Part shown: piece by piece, positions 15,892 through 24,550 of the stretch
Numbering within the stretch: position 1 is the first letter of the stretch
Layout: each line of letters opens with the position of its first letter
Source of the DNA: SOJZ01 sp964556565
GTDB lineage: Archaea; Thermoproteota; Bathyarchaeia; Bathyarchaeales; Bathyarchaeaceae
Assembly (NCBI GenBank): GCA_964556565.1
Contig: CAZKWF010000024.1
Coordinates: forward strand, 1 to 27,104
Reading direction: 5' to 3'
Length of the DNA: 27,104 nucleotides
The notes under the pieces: generated by a model
What the model was told of the DNA's origin: nothing
The model's input: the letters and a program-made list of their open reading frames with translations, nothing else
Databases searched by the model: none
Program-made: the position numbers and the translations under genes

Positions 15892-15908
15892 TTAATTAGT
15901 GACTTGAA

Positions 15909-16376
15909 ATGAGCAAAGGTTCCTTGAATGAAATAAATGAGAATCATGGTATAGATAATCTCTATCTTTGTTATCAATGTGGAACCTGTAGCGGTGGGTG
16001 TCCAGTTACCAGGCTGGTCCCTGAATACAACGTAAGAAAGATTATCAAACAGAAAAAAGAAAACAGGATTGATATCAACAATAGATTCCTATGGTACTGC
16101 TCAACCTGCTACATATGTTATAGGCGATGTCCTCAAGAGGTCAAACCAATTGAAGTTATACATTCTATTACAAACCTTATATCAAAAAATGGATCCGCCC
16201 CGTCATCTCTGAAGGAAGGAAACAAAAAAATTCTAGCCATAGGCCGTAGTAGTGACCTCACTAAATTTACTGAACAAAAAAGAACGAGTTTAGGACTACC
16301 AGAACTGAAAACAGACGTTTCAAAGGACTTCAAGGAAATCGCTAAAATAACAGGATTAGCGGAGATGGTCCAATGA
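15909..16376 (+). CDS. hdrC: Heterodisulfide reductase subunit C-like iron-sulfur protein
   Basis: The 155-residue protein carries two four-cysteine iron-sulfur motifs, C21-x2-C24-x2-C27-x3-C31-P and C64-x2-C67-x2-C70-x3-C74-P. HdrC passes electrons from the HdrA flavin to the HdrB catalytic site. The second motif reads C-S-T-C-Y-I-C-Y-R-R-C-P. The gene opens a plus-strand operon and overlaps hdrB by four bases (ATGA), which implies translational coupling. The ribosome binding site is weak (GTGAC). It starts just beyond the truncated elp3 remnant. No methyl-coenzyme M reductase gene is visible, so the classical CoM-CoB heterodisulfide need not be the substrate. Confidence 0.9.
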   Translation: MSKGSLNEINENHGIDNLYLCYQCGTCSGGCPVTRLVPEYNVRKIIKQKKENRIDINNRFLWYCSTCYICYRRCPQEVKPIEVIHSITNLISKNGSAPSSLKEGNKKILAIGRSSDLTKFTEQKRTSLGLPELKTDVSKDFKEIAKITGLAEMVQ

Positions 16377-17248
16377 ACCTTGCATTCTTTCTCGGATGCA
16401 ACGTTCCAACCCAAGTTTACAATTATGAAGCCTCTGTCAGGAAAATTGCAGACGCTTTTGGGATTAAACTCGTAGATATCCCAGATTTTGGTTGCTGTGG
16501 TGAGCTCACAGAAGCCATGGATTATTATACATCCCTCGTTTTTTCCGCGAGAAACATTGCCCTAGCAGAGAAGAAAGACCTAGACATCCTAACCTTATGT
16601 AATGGATGTTTCTCTTCATTGAATAAAGCAATTTTCGCGCTAAGAGACCCTCGTCTAAGACGAAGAGTCAACGAAACTCTCAAAAAAATAGGCCTATCCT
16701 ACAAGGGAAAATCGCAAGTGTTTCACTTTCACCAACTGATGTACGATATCATTGGCCCTTCAAAGATTAAAGAAAAGATAGTCTTCAACTTGAACAACGT
16801 ATCTGTCTCCTGTCATAACGGTTGCCACATCCTCAGACCAAGCGATATCCTTAGATTCGATGATCCCGAAAACCCGAGAAAACTTGAAGAACTTGTGGCG
16901 CTAACAGGAGCCAGAATTATTAAGCCAACGGGTATTGAGCAATGCTGCGGATCAGTTCTATCACTTTGTGATTTAGATGTCGCCCAATCATTGGCTATAG
17001 AATCTATCGAAAGAAAAGGCAAAGTCGACGCAATAGTGGTCGGCTGCCCCTTTTGTTTCAAACAGTTTGATACTGGACAAGTTGTCGCCAGAAAAAAGTT
17101 CAACAAAGAATTGAACATTCCCATACTATTTTACGCCGAACTTCTTGGGCTGGCTCTCGGACTTGAAGCAAAAGACCTTGGACTTAACGCTGTCCATAAG
17201 ATACGCACAGATGGGTTCTTGCAGAAACTGGGGGTTTCTAATGGGTAG
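16373..17248 (+). CDS. hdrB: Heterodisulfide reductase subunit B-like CCG-domain protein
   Basis: HdrB holds the catalytic iron-sulfur site for disulfide cleavage. The 291-residue product has both CCG cysteine motifs: C9, C41-C42-G, C76-x2-C79 (spacing CX31CCX33CX2C) and C151, C191-C192-G, C225-x2-C228, with an extra cysteine at 147. This complete pattern supports two noncubane-type [4Fe-4S] clusters as in methanogen HdrB. It overlaps hdrC by four bases upstream and the short hdrA by eight bases downstream. The physiological acceptor could be a thiol disulfide or another two-electron substrate. Confidence 0.9.
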   Translation: MNLAFFLGCNVPTQVYNYEASVRKIADAFGIKLVDIPDFGCCGELTEAMDYYTSLVFSARNIALAEKKDLDILTLCNGCFSSLNKAIFALRDPRLRRRVNETLKKIGLSYKGKSQVFHFHQLMYDIIGPSKIKEKIVFNLNNVSVSCHNGCHILRPSDILRFDDPENPRKLEELVALTGARIIKPTGIEQCCGSVLSLCDLDVAQSLAIESIERKGKVDAIVVGCPFCFKQFDTGQVVARKKFNKELNIPILFYAELLGLALGLEAKDLGLNAVHKIRTDGFLQKLGVSNG

Positions 17249-18269
17249 AGTGCTAGTAGTGGGCGGCGGTATCGCTGGGATGCAGTCTTCGTTAGACTTA
17301 GCCAATATGGGCCATCGGGTATATTTAGTCGAGAAGGAAAGAGAACTAGGAGGCAACCTGAGGAGTCTCGACCAAATCTTCCCTACAATTGAGAAAGCGG
17401 AGGAATTTCTCTCCAACTTCACGGAGAAAATAAAAACACAAAACAACATATCAGTCCTAACGGATTCAACTCTCCGCAAGTTTGAAGAAGAAGGCCATAC
17501 TTTCAAAGTTACAATCGATGTCGCAGGTAAGAACGATACCTTCGATGTTGACGCAATAGTTCTTGCAACAGGCTTTATTCCTTATGATCCAACAGAAAAG
17601 ACGGAATACGGATACAACAGGTATACGGATGTGGTAACTTCAATCGATCTAGAAAGAATGATGAAAGAAGGAAGGTTAGTGAGACCCTCGAACTCTGAGA
17701 AGCCTAAATCAGTAACATTTGTTCAATGTGTTGGATTTAGAGATGCCAAGGCATATAGATACTGTTCCTATTTCTGTTGTACCTTAACTGTGAAAGATGC
17801 GCTCCTTATCAAAAGAGAATATCCTGACATAGAAGTAACGGTTATGTATATGGACATCAGAACCCCCTACGCCTATGAGAATCTATATTCGGATGCTAGA
17901 AACATCGGCGTGAAGTTTATCAGGGCTAGACCAGCTGAGATTTTTGAAAAGAATAATAAACTAGCCCTCAATTTCGAGGACACTCTGACAAGTGAAACGC
18001 ACAGCATTGAATCTGACTTGGTTGTTCTGTCCGTTGGGGGAATACCTCATCCAGAAACAAAGGAGTTAGGTCAAATGATGAAGGTATCACTGGATGATAC
18101 AGGTTTTTTCAAGGCTCACAATAGACCTTCGGGAACAGATGCAAATCAAATTTTTGTCGTAGGTGCAGCATGCGGCCCAAAAGATATAGACTATTCACTA
18201 TCACAGGCAGGTGCTGTCGCATCTCAAATAAACAAACTCTTGAGTGAAACGTATGTCGCTAGTAAATAA
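17241..18269 (+). CDS. Short HdrA-like FAD subunit (first copy)
   Basis: The 342-residue protein begins with a Rossmann FAD site, V-L-V-V-G-G-G-I-A-G-M (4-14). It keeps the HdrA signature Q-C-V-G-x-R-D (162-168) followed by Y-C-x3-C-C (174-180). It lacks the ferredoxin inserts, the C-x-C-G-x-N-I-G-G domain and the C-terminal four-iron motifs of full HdrA, and is about half the length of methanogen HdrA. In size it resembles QmoA-type proteins. The signature serine is phenylalanine here (Q-C-V-G-F-R-D). I chose ATG 17241, with GGGGG about eight bases upstream, over an earlier in-frame ATG at 17145 inside hdrB. The stop overlaps the next gene by 17 bases. It should receive or split electrons through FAD in the complex. 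Confidence 0.85.
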   Translation: MGRVLVVGGGIAGMQSSLDLANMGHRVYLVEKERELGGNLRSLDQIFPTIEKAEEFLSNFTEKIKTQNNISVLTDSTLRKFEEEGHTFKVTIDVAGKNDTFDVDAIVLATGFIPYDPTEKTEYGYNRYTDVVTSIDLERMMKEGRLVRPSNSEKPKSVTFVQCVGFRDAKAYRYCSYFCCTLTVKDALLIKREYPDIEVTVMYMDIRTPYAYENLYSDARNIGVKFIRARPAEIFEKNNKLALNFEDTLTSETHSIESDLVVLSVGGIPHPETKELGQMMKVSLDDTGFFKAHNRPSGTDANQIFVVGAACGPKDIDYSLSQAGAVASQINKLLSETYVASK

Positions 18270-19314
18270 TTGTTACCAATGTGGGTTGTGCACGGGAATT
18301 TGCCCAAAAAGGCGAATTTCTAAGTATTCCCCCCGCTTTACGATTAACAAGTTTTTGCTGGAGAGTGAAAAGAAAATCTCATGGAAATGTCTTACCTGCG
18401 GACTCTGTTCACAGTACTGCCCACAAGAGGTTGACTACCTAGACTTCGTTCGAGATCTGAGAAAGCAAGAAGTTGATGAAGAGGTTATTGCTCATAAATC
18501 GATCTTTTCACTTATCTGTGAAATCATGACTAGATATCCTGACGCTCAGGGGGTGCCTACAGACTATAAAGGGAAGATAGATCAAAACAGCGACGTTGCC
18601 TATTTCCCGGGCTGTCTCGACTTTTTTGACTGTTTTTTGGATGTTGGCGTAAATTTCCATGAAATCGGTGAGTCAAGCATCAAACTGCTAAACCGAATTG
18701 ATATTAGCCCTAGAATTCTGTCTTTAAAATGCTGCGGGCACGACGCACTCTGGCAGGGCTATGACGCTACCTTCGATGCACTAAGAAAGCACAATGAAGA
18801 CAAACTTAAGAAAAGTGGAATCAAAACTCTCGTCACCTCTTGCGCAGAATGTTTCAGAACATTTTCAAAAGATTACGAACTTGACTTAGAGATAATGCAC
18901 ATATCTCAAATGCTTGATAAGAACAGAGATCAATTGGACATTGAAACCAATGGCACCATAGTTACATACCATGACCCATGTAGACTTGGCAGACACATGG
19001 GGGTGTACGATGCGCCTAGAAACGTGCTGTCAAAAGTGAAAGGTCTCGCGTTCAAAGAACTTGATGATACTCGCGAAGATGCCCAGTGCTGCGGCGTATC
19101 TGCGTGGATTTCATGTGATCAAGAGGCCAAGTTTCTAATGGTGGAAAAACTGGAAAAGGCAATGGATACAAAATCAAAAACGCTAATCACTGCATGCCCA
19201 AAATGTTATGCGCATTTGAATTGTATAAAGAATGAAAAGCCGCCGATAAAAGATTTCAACATCAATGTTGAGGATCTAACGGTTTTCTTGTCAAAATTAA
19301 TTGACAAAAGGTGA
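18253..19314 (+). CDS. hdrD: HdrD-like protein (fused HdrC- and HdrB-type domains)
   Basis: The 353-residue protein joins an N-terminal ferredoxin part with C7-x2-C10-x2-C13-x3-C17-P and C46-x2-C49-x2-C52-x3-C56-P to two CCG modules. The first contains F-P-G-C, K-C-C-G-H and S-C-A-E-C; the second contains D-P-C-R-L-G-R, Q-C-C-G-V and A-C-P-K-C. This is the domain order of HdrD and GlcF-like proteins. No partner HdrE cytochrome is nearby, so it is probably part of the soluble complex rather than a membrane heterodisulfide reductase. The start could be GTG at 18244; I prefer ATG 18253 with GAGTG six bases upstream. Together with hdrB and hdrC this gives the operon two separate CCG catalytic units. 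Confidence 0.87.
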   Translation: MSLVNNCYQCGLCTGICPKRRISKYSPRFTINKFLLESEKKISWKCLTCGLCSQYCPQEVDYLDFVRDLRKQEVDEEVIAHKSIFSLICEIMTRYPDAQGVPTDYKGKIDQNSDVAYFPGCLDFFDCFLDVGVNFHEIGESSIKLLNRIDISPRILSLKCCGHDALWQGYDATFDALRKHNEDKLKKSGIKTLVTSCAECFRTFSKDYELDLEIMHISQMLDKNRDQLDIETNGTIVTYHDPCRLGRHMGVYDAPRNVLSKVKGLAFKELDDTREDAQCCGVSAWISCDQEAKFLMVEKLEKAMDTKSKTLITACPKCYAHLNCIKNEKPPIKDFNINVEDLTVFLSKLIDKR

Positions 19315-19318
19315 AGTA

Positions 19319-19759
19319 ATGATGACTGAGAACGAGTTTGAACCGAGAATCGTGGTTTTCGCATGTAACTGGTGTTCTTATGCGGGAGCAGATTTGGCAG
19401 GGGTTAGTAGAATTCAATATCCTCCCACAGTAAGAATAATACGGGTGATGTGTTCAAGCCGGGTGGATCCAGCCTATATTTTGGAGGTTTTTCTCAGAGG
19501 GGCAGACGGAGTCCTAGTTGCTGGCTGTCATCTGGGTGACTGCCACTATATCGAAGGCAACTACAATACTGAAAAGAGGATAAAGAAAACGCTGAAAGCA
19601 TTAGAATATGTGGGGTTTGAAGCTGAAAGGTTGAGACTAGAGTGGATATCTGCTTCTGAAGGCCCGAAGTTCGCAAGCTTGGTCAGGGAATTTACGGAAG
19701 AGTTGAAAGAGTTAGGGCCTAACCCTATGCGAAAAACCGGTGAGGATATGAATGGATAA
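19319..19759 (+). CDS. mvhD: MvhD-like electron-transfer subunit
   Basis: MvhD carries a [2Fe-2S] cluster and links an electron donor (in methanogens the F420-nonreducing hydrogenase or formate dehydrogenase) to HdrA. The 146-residue product has the family cysteines in C-N-W-C-S-Y-A-G-A-D, V-M-C-S-S-R-V-D-P and G-C-H-L-G-D-C-H-Y. A frame from TTG at 19301 also reads, but AGGTGA lies at good spacing for ATG 19319 (or 19322). The gene starts five bases after the hdrD-like stop and overlaps the second short hdrA by eight bases. No hydrogenase large or small subunit gene is seen in the window, so its donor is unknown. Confidence 0.9.
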   Translation: MMTENEFEPRIVVFACNWCSYAGADLAGVSRIQYPPTVRIIRVMCSSRVDPAYILEVFLRGADGVLVAGCHLGDCHYIEGNYNTEKRIKKTLKALEYVGFEAERLRLEWISASEGPKFASLVREFTEELKELGPNPMRKTGEDMNG

Positions 19760-20774
19760 GGTATTAGTGGTTGGTTCTGGAGTTGCGGGTATCCAGGCTT
19801 CACTGGACCTCGCAGATTTTGGATACAATGTTTTTCTGGTCGAGAGAGAGCTTGAGCTTGGAGGAAATCTGAAGAACTTGAGTGAACTCTTCCCGACTGG
19901 TGAGAATGCGTCGGATTTGCTTTCGAGTCTTTTGAGCAAGATTGAAGACAAGAAAAACGTCACGGTCATGAAGAACTCTGAAATTCTAGATGTTACAGGA
20001 GAGTTTCCAGAGTTCAAGGTTAAAGTGAAGAGTTCAAATGAGGAAAAGAGTTTGGGTGTCAACGCCGTTGTCCTAGCTACTGGGTTCAAGCCTTATGACC
20101 CTTCACCCTTAAGGCAGTATGGATATGGCAAATACAAAGATGTGATAACTTCTTTAGAGTTAGAAGAAATGCTCAAGAAGGGAAAACCTGCAAGACCTTC
20201 AAATTTGAAGAAACCAAACTCTGTGTCCATTATCCAGTGTGTCGGCTCGAGGGATAACAATACAAATACTTATTGCTCCTCCTTTTGCTGTATGTATGCC
20301 ATTAAGCTTGCACAACAAATCAAGAAAATGCACCCCGAAGTGATGATAACCATATTGTATATGGACATAAGAACTCCCTATGAAGGCGAGTTTGACTATA
20401 ACAATGCTAGGCTATTGGGCATTCGATTTCTGAGAGGAAAACCTGCTAGAGTTAGGAGAGTCAAGGATGTTCTTGTGGTTCAGGTTGAAGATACATTAGA
20501 GAATGATTTGGTGTTCCTTGAATCCGACCTTGTGGTGCTTTCTATCGGCGGAGTTCCTGATCCCACCAATGTTTTTTTCAAGGATAAGTTGAATCTCGAG
20601 CTATCGGATTCAGGATTTTTCCACGTAGCAGAAAGACCCGTCGGCACAAATGTAAAAGGTGTTCTCGTCGCAGGTGTAGCAAGCGGGTTAAAAGACATCG
20701 CATACTCAATGGCGCAAGGAAGCTGTGCAGCAGCCAAAGTTGACATAATTTTAAAATCCGCAGCAATAACATAA
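19752..20774 (+). CDS. Short HdrA-like FAD subunit (second copy)
   Basis: The 340-residue protein parallels the first short copy: FAD motif V-L-V-V-G-S-G-V-A-G (4-13), then I-Q-C-V-G-S-R-D and Y-C-S-S-F-C-C-M. It likewise has no ferredoxin motifs. It keeps the usual serine in Q-C-V-G-S-R-D, unlike the first copy. The two share E-x-E-L-G-G-N-L after the FAD strand and similar C-termini, so they are paralogues, but they have diverged well beyond recent duplication. As last gene in the operon next to mvhD it may be the HdrA that takes electrons from MvhD, with the first copy serving HdrB/C; that pairing is inference from gene order. Confidence 0.85.
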   Translation: MDKVLVVGSGVAGIQASLDLADFGYNVFLVERELELGGNLKNLSELFPTGENASDLLSSLLSKIEDKKNVTVMKNSEILDVTGEFPEFKVKVKSSNEEKSLGVNAVVLATGFKPYDPSPLRQYGYGKYKDVITSLELEEMLKKGKPARPSNLKKPNSVSIIQCVGSRDNNTNTYCSSFCCMYAIKLAQQIKKMHPEVMITILYMDIRTPYEGEFDYNNARLLGIRFLRGKPARVRRVKDVLVVQVEDTLENDLVFLESDLVVLSIGGVPDPTNVFFKDKLNLELSDSGFFHVAERPVGTNVKGVLVAGVASGLKDIAYSMAQGSCAAAKVDIILKSAAIT

Positions 20775-20867
20775 ATGTGCGCACGCGCTAAGTCTGATGT
20801 TTCCTCCAAAATCCTGCCAGTTCTTCTGTGACATAATCTGGACCTGCTGGGGTGTACCGACAGATAA

Positions 20868-21383
20868 TCAGAGTTTAGCTTTTCTCAGATACTTATTCCA
20901 GATAATAGAGGTAAAGTAGCCAGCTACTGAGCCGTTAAGAGCCCCAATAACAAGTATACTGAGTTCTAACATAGAGTTTCTTGGTAGCAAACCGAATGGG
21001 AAAACAGTTGTATAATAGCTAATAAGTCCCACTAAGGCTGTGCTTACGGTCATCGAGACAACCAGCCTGCTGGTTTTCACATCATTTTCGGTAGTGTTCA
21101 CCTTAAAAACGAAAAAGAAGAGGTCTACAAACAATCCATACAATAGGGCAAAGATGAAGGTGAAGGATGCGAAGGATATCCGCCATAAAGCGGTTAAGAA
21201 TCCTCCAACAATAGCAACATGAGTGCCACCCATCCTTCTCAGCAGCAAAGCACCTAAGGCGAGGAGTAAAGCGTGGACGCCAATAAACATTTTATCTATG
21301 GGAGAAGGCACAACAACCTTAGATAAGAAAATTATAGCTCCGAAGAGAGTTGCCAAAGCTATTCTTTTCGTTTTAGACTCCAA
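20868..21383 (-). CDS. ECF S component-like membrane protein
   Basis: The 171-residue product has about five hydrophobic segments. The G-G-T-H-V-A-I-V-G-G-F-L-T-A-L-W-R stretch in the middle, followed by F-A-L-L-Y-G-L-F-V-D-L, resembles small S components of vitamin or precursor importers. The substrate is unknown and the family match is by general look only. It starts with TTG, with AAGGG six bases upstream. The gene sits between the two convergent Hdr operons, on the same strand as and 125 bases downstream of the large hdrA at 21509-24541. Confidence 0.55.
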   Translation of the reverse strand: MESKTKRIALATLFGAIIFLSKVVVPSPIDKMFIGVHALLLALGALLLRRMGGTHVAIVGGFLTALWRISFASFTFIFALLYGLFVDLFFFVFKVNTTENDVKTSRLVVSMTVSTALVGLISYYTTVFPFGLLPRNSMLELSILVIGALNGSVAGYFTSIIWNKYLRKAKL

Positions 21384-21508
21384 AATTAACCCTTCTTTTA
21401 CAATAATAATAGCATACTTGGGAAAAAAGTAGCGTAACCTCTAAGTAGAAAATGCCTGCGTAGCGTTTTTGAGTTTTACTACTTGGTATGCGGAAGTCCG
21501 CTGACCCC

Positions 21509-24500
21509 TTAAGATTTTATTATGGCTGCTTCTAAGCTTGCCTCAATTTGTTGTTTTGAAAAGTGCTGAGGAGTTATCGCTCCGACAGGGCATGCTACAG
21601 AACAGGATCCACAGCCCTTGCAAGTTATGGGGTTAATATACGCCTTCCTTGTTAGAAACATAACCTTCTCAAGGATCATTTCCTCGGGCTGAAGTTCTAT
21701 TGCTTTGAAGGGACACACTTCAACACAAATACCACAGCCCTTACATTTCTCCTCATCAACCACGCCTATGGCACCTTCAGATTCTATGTAATCCTTCGAC
21801 AATATCGTGCAAGCATGTGACGCCGCCGCGCTCGCCTGCGCTATGCTCTCGTGTATCATCTTCGGCGAATGGGCGGTTCCGCAAACAAACACCCCATCGG
21901 TTGCAAAATCAACGGGCCTAAGCTTCACATGGGCCTCCAAAAAGAAACCATTGGCATCGAGAGGAACTTTAAACATTTTGCTTAGCTTATCATAATCATC
22001 TCTCGGCACTGTTGCGCTACTCAGAACTATGAGGTCTGGCCTCAATCTCAATTTCGAATCGAACATTGGATCATATATTTCAACTGTCAAATTCTTTGGA
22101 TTAACCGATGGTTTACTTTCATCCGTATACGTCAAGAAGACTACTCCAAGGTCTCTTGCCTCTCTGTATAATGCTTCCCATAGGCCATATGCACGTATGT
22201 CCCGGTACAGTATGTACACTTCTGTATCTGGGTTTAGTTTCTTAATCCTGATCGCATTCTTTATTGCCTCTGTACAACAAACCCTTGAACAGTACGGTCT
22301 GTTTTTGTCCCTAGAACCTACACATTGGATCATAACAACAGTCTTTACACCCTTCTCGTCATCCCATACCCATTCTCCCGTTATCATAGGTTCCAACATT
22401 TTTTGAGTAATAATCTTGTTACTTTCTCCATAGTGAAAGAGACCTTCGGGTTCTAGCATCTCTGCCCCAACTGCAATTATCGCTGCTCCAAATTCTACTT
22501 CTCGAACTTTTCCTTCTGTACTGATTTTTGCCCTAAAGTTTCCGACAAAACCGTCGACTTCAATGACTTCTGAGTTCTTGAATACTGTGATTTTCGGGTG
22601 ATCTTCAACCTTCTTTATTATCTCTTCAAGGATTTCAATCGCCTTGGTTCCATCTTGTATCTCTTCTATATTTCGCATGAATCCGCCTAGCCGATCTCGC
22701 TTTTCTACAAGATAGACTTCAAAGCCCTGATTTGCAATGTCCAAGCTCGCTGTCATCCCTGAAATGCCTCCACCGATGACCAGAGCACTCTTTTTTACAG
22801 GAATTAACTTGGTTTGAAGAGGCTCCAAGAACCTAGCCCTTGCAACAGCCACCCTAAGGAGGTCTTTTGCTTTTTCTGTCGCGCTCTCCTTATCCCTCAT
22901 GTGAACCCATGAACACTGCTCCCTAATGTTGCAGAACTCAAAAAGGTACTGATTCAGGCTAGCTTCTTTGCAAGTGTTTCTGAAGATGGACTCATGAGTC
23001 CTCGGCGTACAAGACGCAACTATAACCCTGTTCAAATCTTTCTCTTCTATGACCTCCTTGATTCTTTCTTGGGTGTCCTGAGAACAAGTGTATAGGTTTC
23101 TCTCTGCATGAACCACATACGGTAATTCTTTCACGTATTCGGCCACTTCGGGGACATTTACAATTCCTCCGATGTTTATGCCGCAGTGACAAATGAAGAC
23201 GCCAATTCTTGGTTCTTCTGAAATAATTTTCTCTTCTGGATACTCCTTCTTTGTAATCAGCTGATTCCTTGCAGAAGATAGAAGCACCTCCGCCTTTGCA
23301 GCTGCTGCGCTCGCCTGTGCAACTGAGTCAGGAATGTCCTTGGGTCCTTGGGATGCGCCACAAACAGATATTCCTGGAATATTGGTTTCTACGGGGTTGG
23401 TCAGTCTGGTGCTCACATATCCGAAATCGTTTAGTTCTAAACCCATGATTTCTTTGAGCGAGAGAAGAGTACTGGAAGGGGTCAGTCCCACCGAGAGAAC
23501 GAGTAGATCTAAATCCATGCTCTTAAGTTCGTTTGTAACAGAATCCTCGTAAAAAACTGTGAGACCACTCTTATCTTTGTTGAGAGATACTGCTGGAACC
23601 TCACATCTTATGTATTTTATTCCATATTCTCTCATTGCCCTCTCAGTAAATTCTTCGAATCCCTTCCCAAAAGCGCGTAAGTCTATGTAGAAGATTGTTA
23701 TGTCCAGTTCTGGGTCGTGTTCTTTTGCTACTATAGCTTCTTTTGTTGCGTACATACAGCAGACGGCGGAGCACAATTCCCTACCAATGCTAGGGTTCCT
23801 CGAGCCGACACATTGAATAAACCCAATGGTTTTAGGTCTTTTTCCGTCTGAAGGACGAAGGACGACACCTCCGTAGGGGCCGCTGGCGCTTAGAATTCTT
23901 TCAAACTCGGCGCTTGTAATCACGTCTGGGTAGTGATATCCATATTTTTTCATGGTGGACGGGTCGAAAAGTTCTGCACCGGTGGCGAGAATAACAGCTC
24001 CAACATTCAATTCAATTGGATCGGTCTTCTGGTCGTAATCTATAGCTTCTCTCTTGCAAACTTTCTCACAAAGTCCGCATCCAATGCATGCGTTTCTATC
24101 GATGGAGTAAACGAGGGGAACTGCTTGGGGATACATCACTGAGATAGCGCTTTTCTTACCAAGGTTTCTGTTGAAGGCATCTAGAGCCCTAACTGGGCAA
24201 GATCTTGCACATTCTCCACAACCGTTACATTTTTCAGAGTCAACGTATCTCGGTCTTTTCAACAGTTTTACCTTAAAATCTCCTGCAACACCACTGAAAT
24301 CAATGATGTCAGCGTTACCTATAATTTCTATGTTCGGGTGTCTGTACGTGTTAACAAGTTTTGGCGACAAAATGCACATGGCACAGTCGTTTGTCGGAAA
24401 CGTCTTGTCCAGCTGAGGCATGGTTCCTCCTATACTCGGTTTTTTATCGATAAGGTAGACTTTAAAACCTGAATCTGCGAGATCCAAAGATGCTTGAATC

Positions 24501-24541
24501 CCGGCTATACCCCCTCCCACGACCAGCACAGAACCTTTCAT
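21509..24541 (-). CDS. hdrA: Fused double HdrA (FAD-ferredoxin domain plus complete HdrA)
   Basis: The 1010-residue protein has two HdrA-type flavin modules. Module one (1-430) has V-V-G-G-G-I-A-G (7-14), the T-N-D-C-A-M-C motif (50-56), two four-cysteine ferredoxin motifs (C105-C115, C152-C162) and Q-C-V-G-S-R (243-248). Module two (about 445-1010) is a complete HdrA: C-H-C-G-I-N-I-G-G, S-C-T-P-R-T-H-E, N-I-R-E-Q-C-S-W-V-H, a second FAD site G-G-G-I-S-G, another Q-C-V-G-S-R-D, and two C-terminal four-cysteine motifs. HdrA holds the FAD that can split electron pairs between a high- and a low-potential acceptor. Methanogen HdrA is about 650 residues; the long fused form is known in other lineages. 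It follows the MvhD gene by nine bases and ends the minus-strand operon. Confidence 0.93.
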   Translation of the reverse strand: MKGSVLVVGGGIAGIQASLDLADSGFKVYLIDKKPSIGGTMPQLDKTFPTNDCAMCILSPKLVNTYRHPNIEIIGNADIIDFSGVAGDFKVKLLKRPRYVDSEKCNGCGECARSCPVRALDAFNRNLGKKSAISVMYPQAVPLVYSIDRNACIGCGLCEKVCKREAIDYDQKTDPIELNVGAVILATGAELFDPSTMKKYGYHYPDVITSAEFERILSASGPYGGVVLRPSDGKRPKTIGFIQCVGSRNPSIGRELCSAVCCMYATKEAIVAKEHDPELDITIFYIDLRAFGKGFEEFTERAMREYGIKYIRCEVPAVSLNKDKSGLTVFYEDSVTNELKSMDLDLLVLSVGLTPSSTLLSLKEIMGLELNDFGYVSTRLTNPVETNIPGISVCGASQGPKDIPDSVAQASAAAAKAEVLLSSARNQLITKKEYPEEKIISEEPRIGVFICHCGINIGGIVNVPEVAEYVKELPYVVHAERNLYTCSQDTQERIKEVIEEKDLNRVIVASCTPRTHESIFRNTCKEASLNQYLFEFCNIREQCSWVHMRDKESATEKAKDLLRVAVARARFLEPLQTKLIPVKKSALVIGGGISGMTASLDIANQGFEVYLVEKRDRLGGFMRNIEEIQDGTKAIEILEEIIKKVEDHPKITVFKNSEVIEVDGFVGNFRAKISTEGKVREVEFGAAIIAVGAEMLEPEGLFHYGESNKIITQKMLEPMITGEWVWDDEKGVKTVVMIQCVGSRDKNRPYCSRVCCTEAIKNAIRIKKLNPDTEVYILYRDIRAYGLWEALYREARDLGVVFLTYTDESKPSVNPKNLTVEIYDPMFDSKLRLRPDLIVLSSATVPRDDYDKLSKMFKVPLDANGFFLEAHVKLRPVDFATDGVFVCGTAHSPKMIHESIAQASAAASHACTILSKDYIESEGAIGVVDEEKCKGCGICVEVCPFKAIELQPEEMILEKVMFLTRKAYINPITCKGCGSCSVACPVGAITPQHFSKQQIEASLEAAIIKS
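21819..21946. repeat. Near-identical patch shared by the two large hdrA genes, copy 1
   Basis: These 128 bases match 25613-25740 at all but about nine positions by eye, including a 44-base exact run (21870-21913). They encode the conserved stretch that includes L-R-P-V-D-F-A-T-D-G-V-F-V-C-G near the end of the second HdrA module. Flanking DNA is clearly less similar. Confidence 0.8.
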
Positions 24542-24550
24542 ATCAATAAT

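Noticed and set aside
20788..20866. Minus-strand frame ending A-G-P-D-Y-V-T-E-E-L-A-G-F-W-R-K-H-Q-T and a stop, downstream of the S-component-like gene
   Set aside because: It reads like a protein C-terminus but has no start codon or recognisable family and lies out of frame with the adjacent gene; could be chance or a gene tail.
21490..21501. Hairpin GCGG-AAGT-CCGC downstream of the large hdrA gene
   Set aside because: Four base pairs and no T-rich tract following on the minus strand, so a terminator is not supported.
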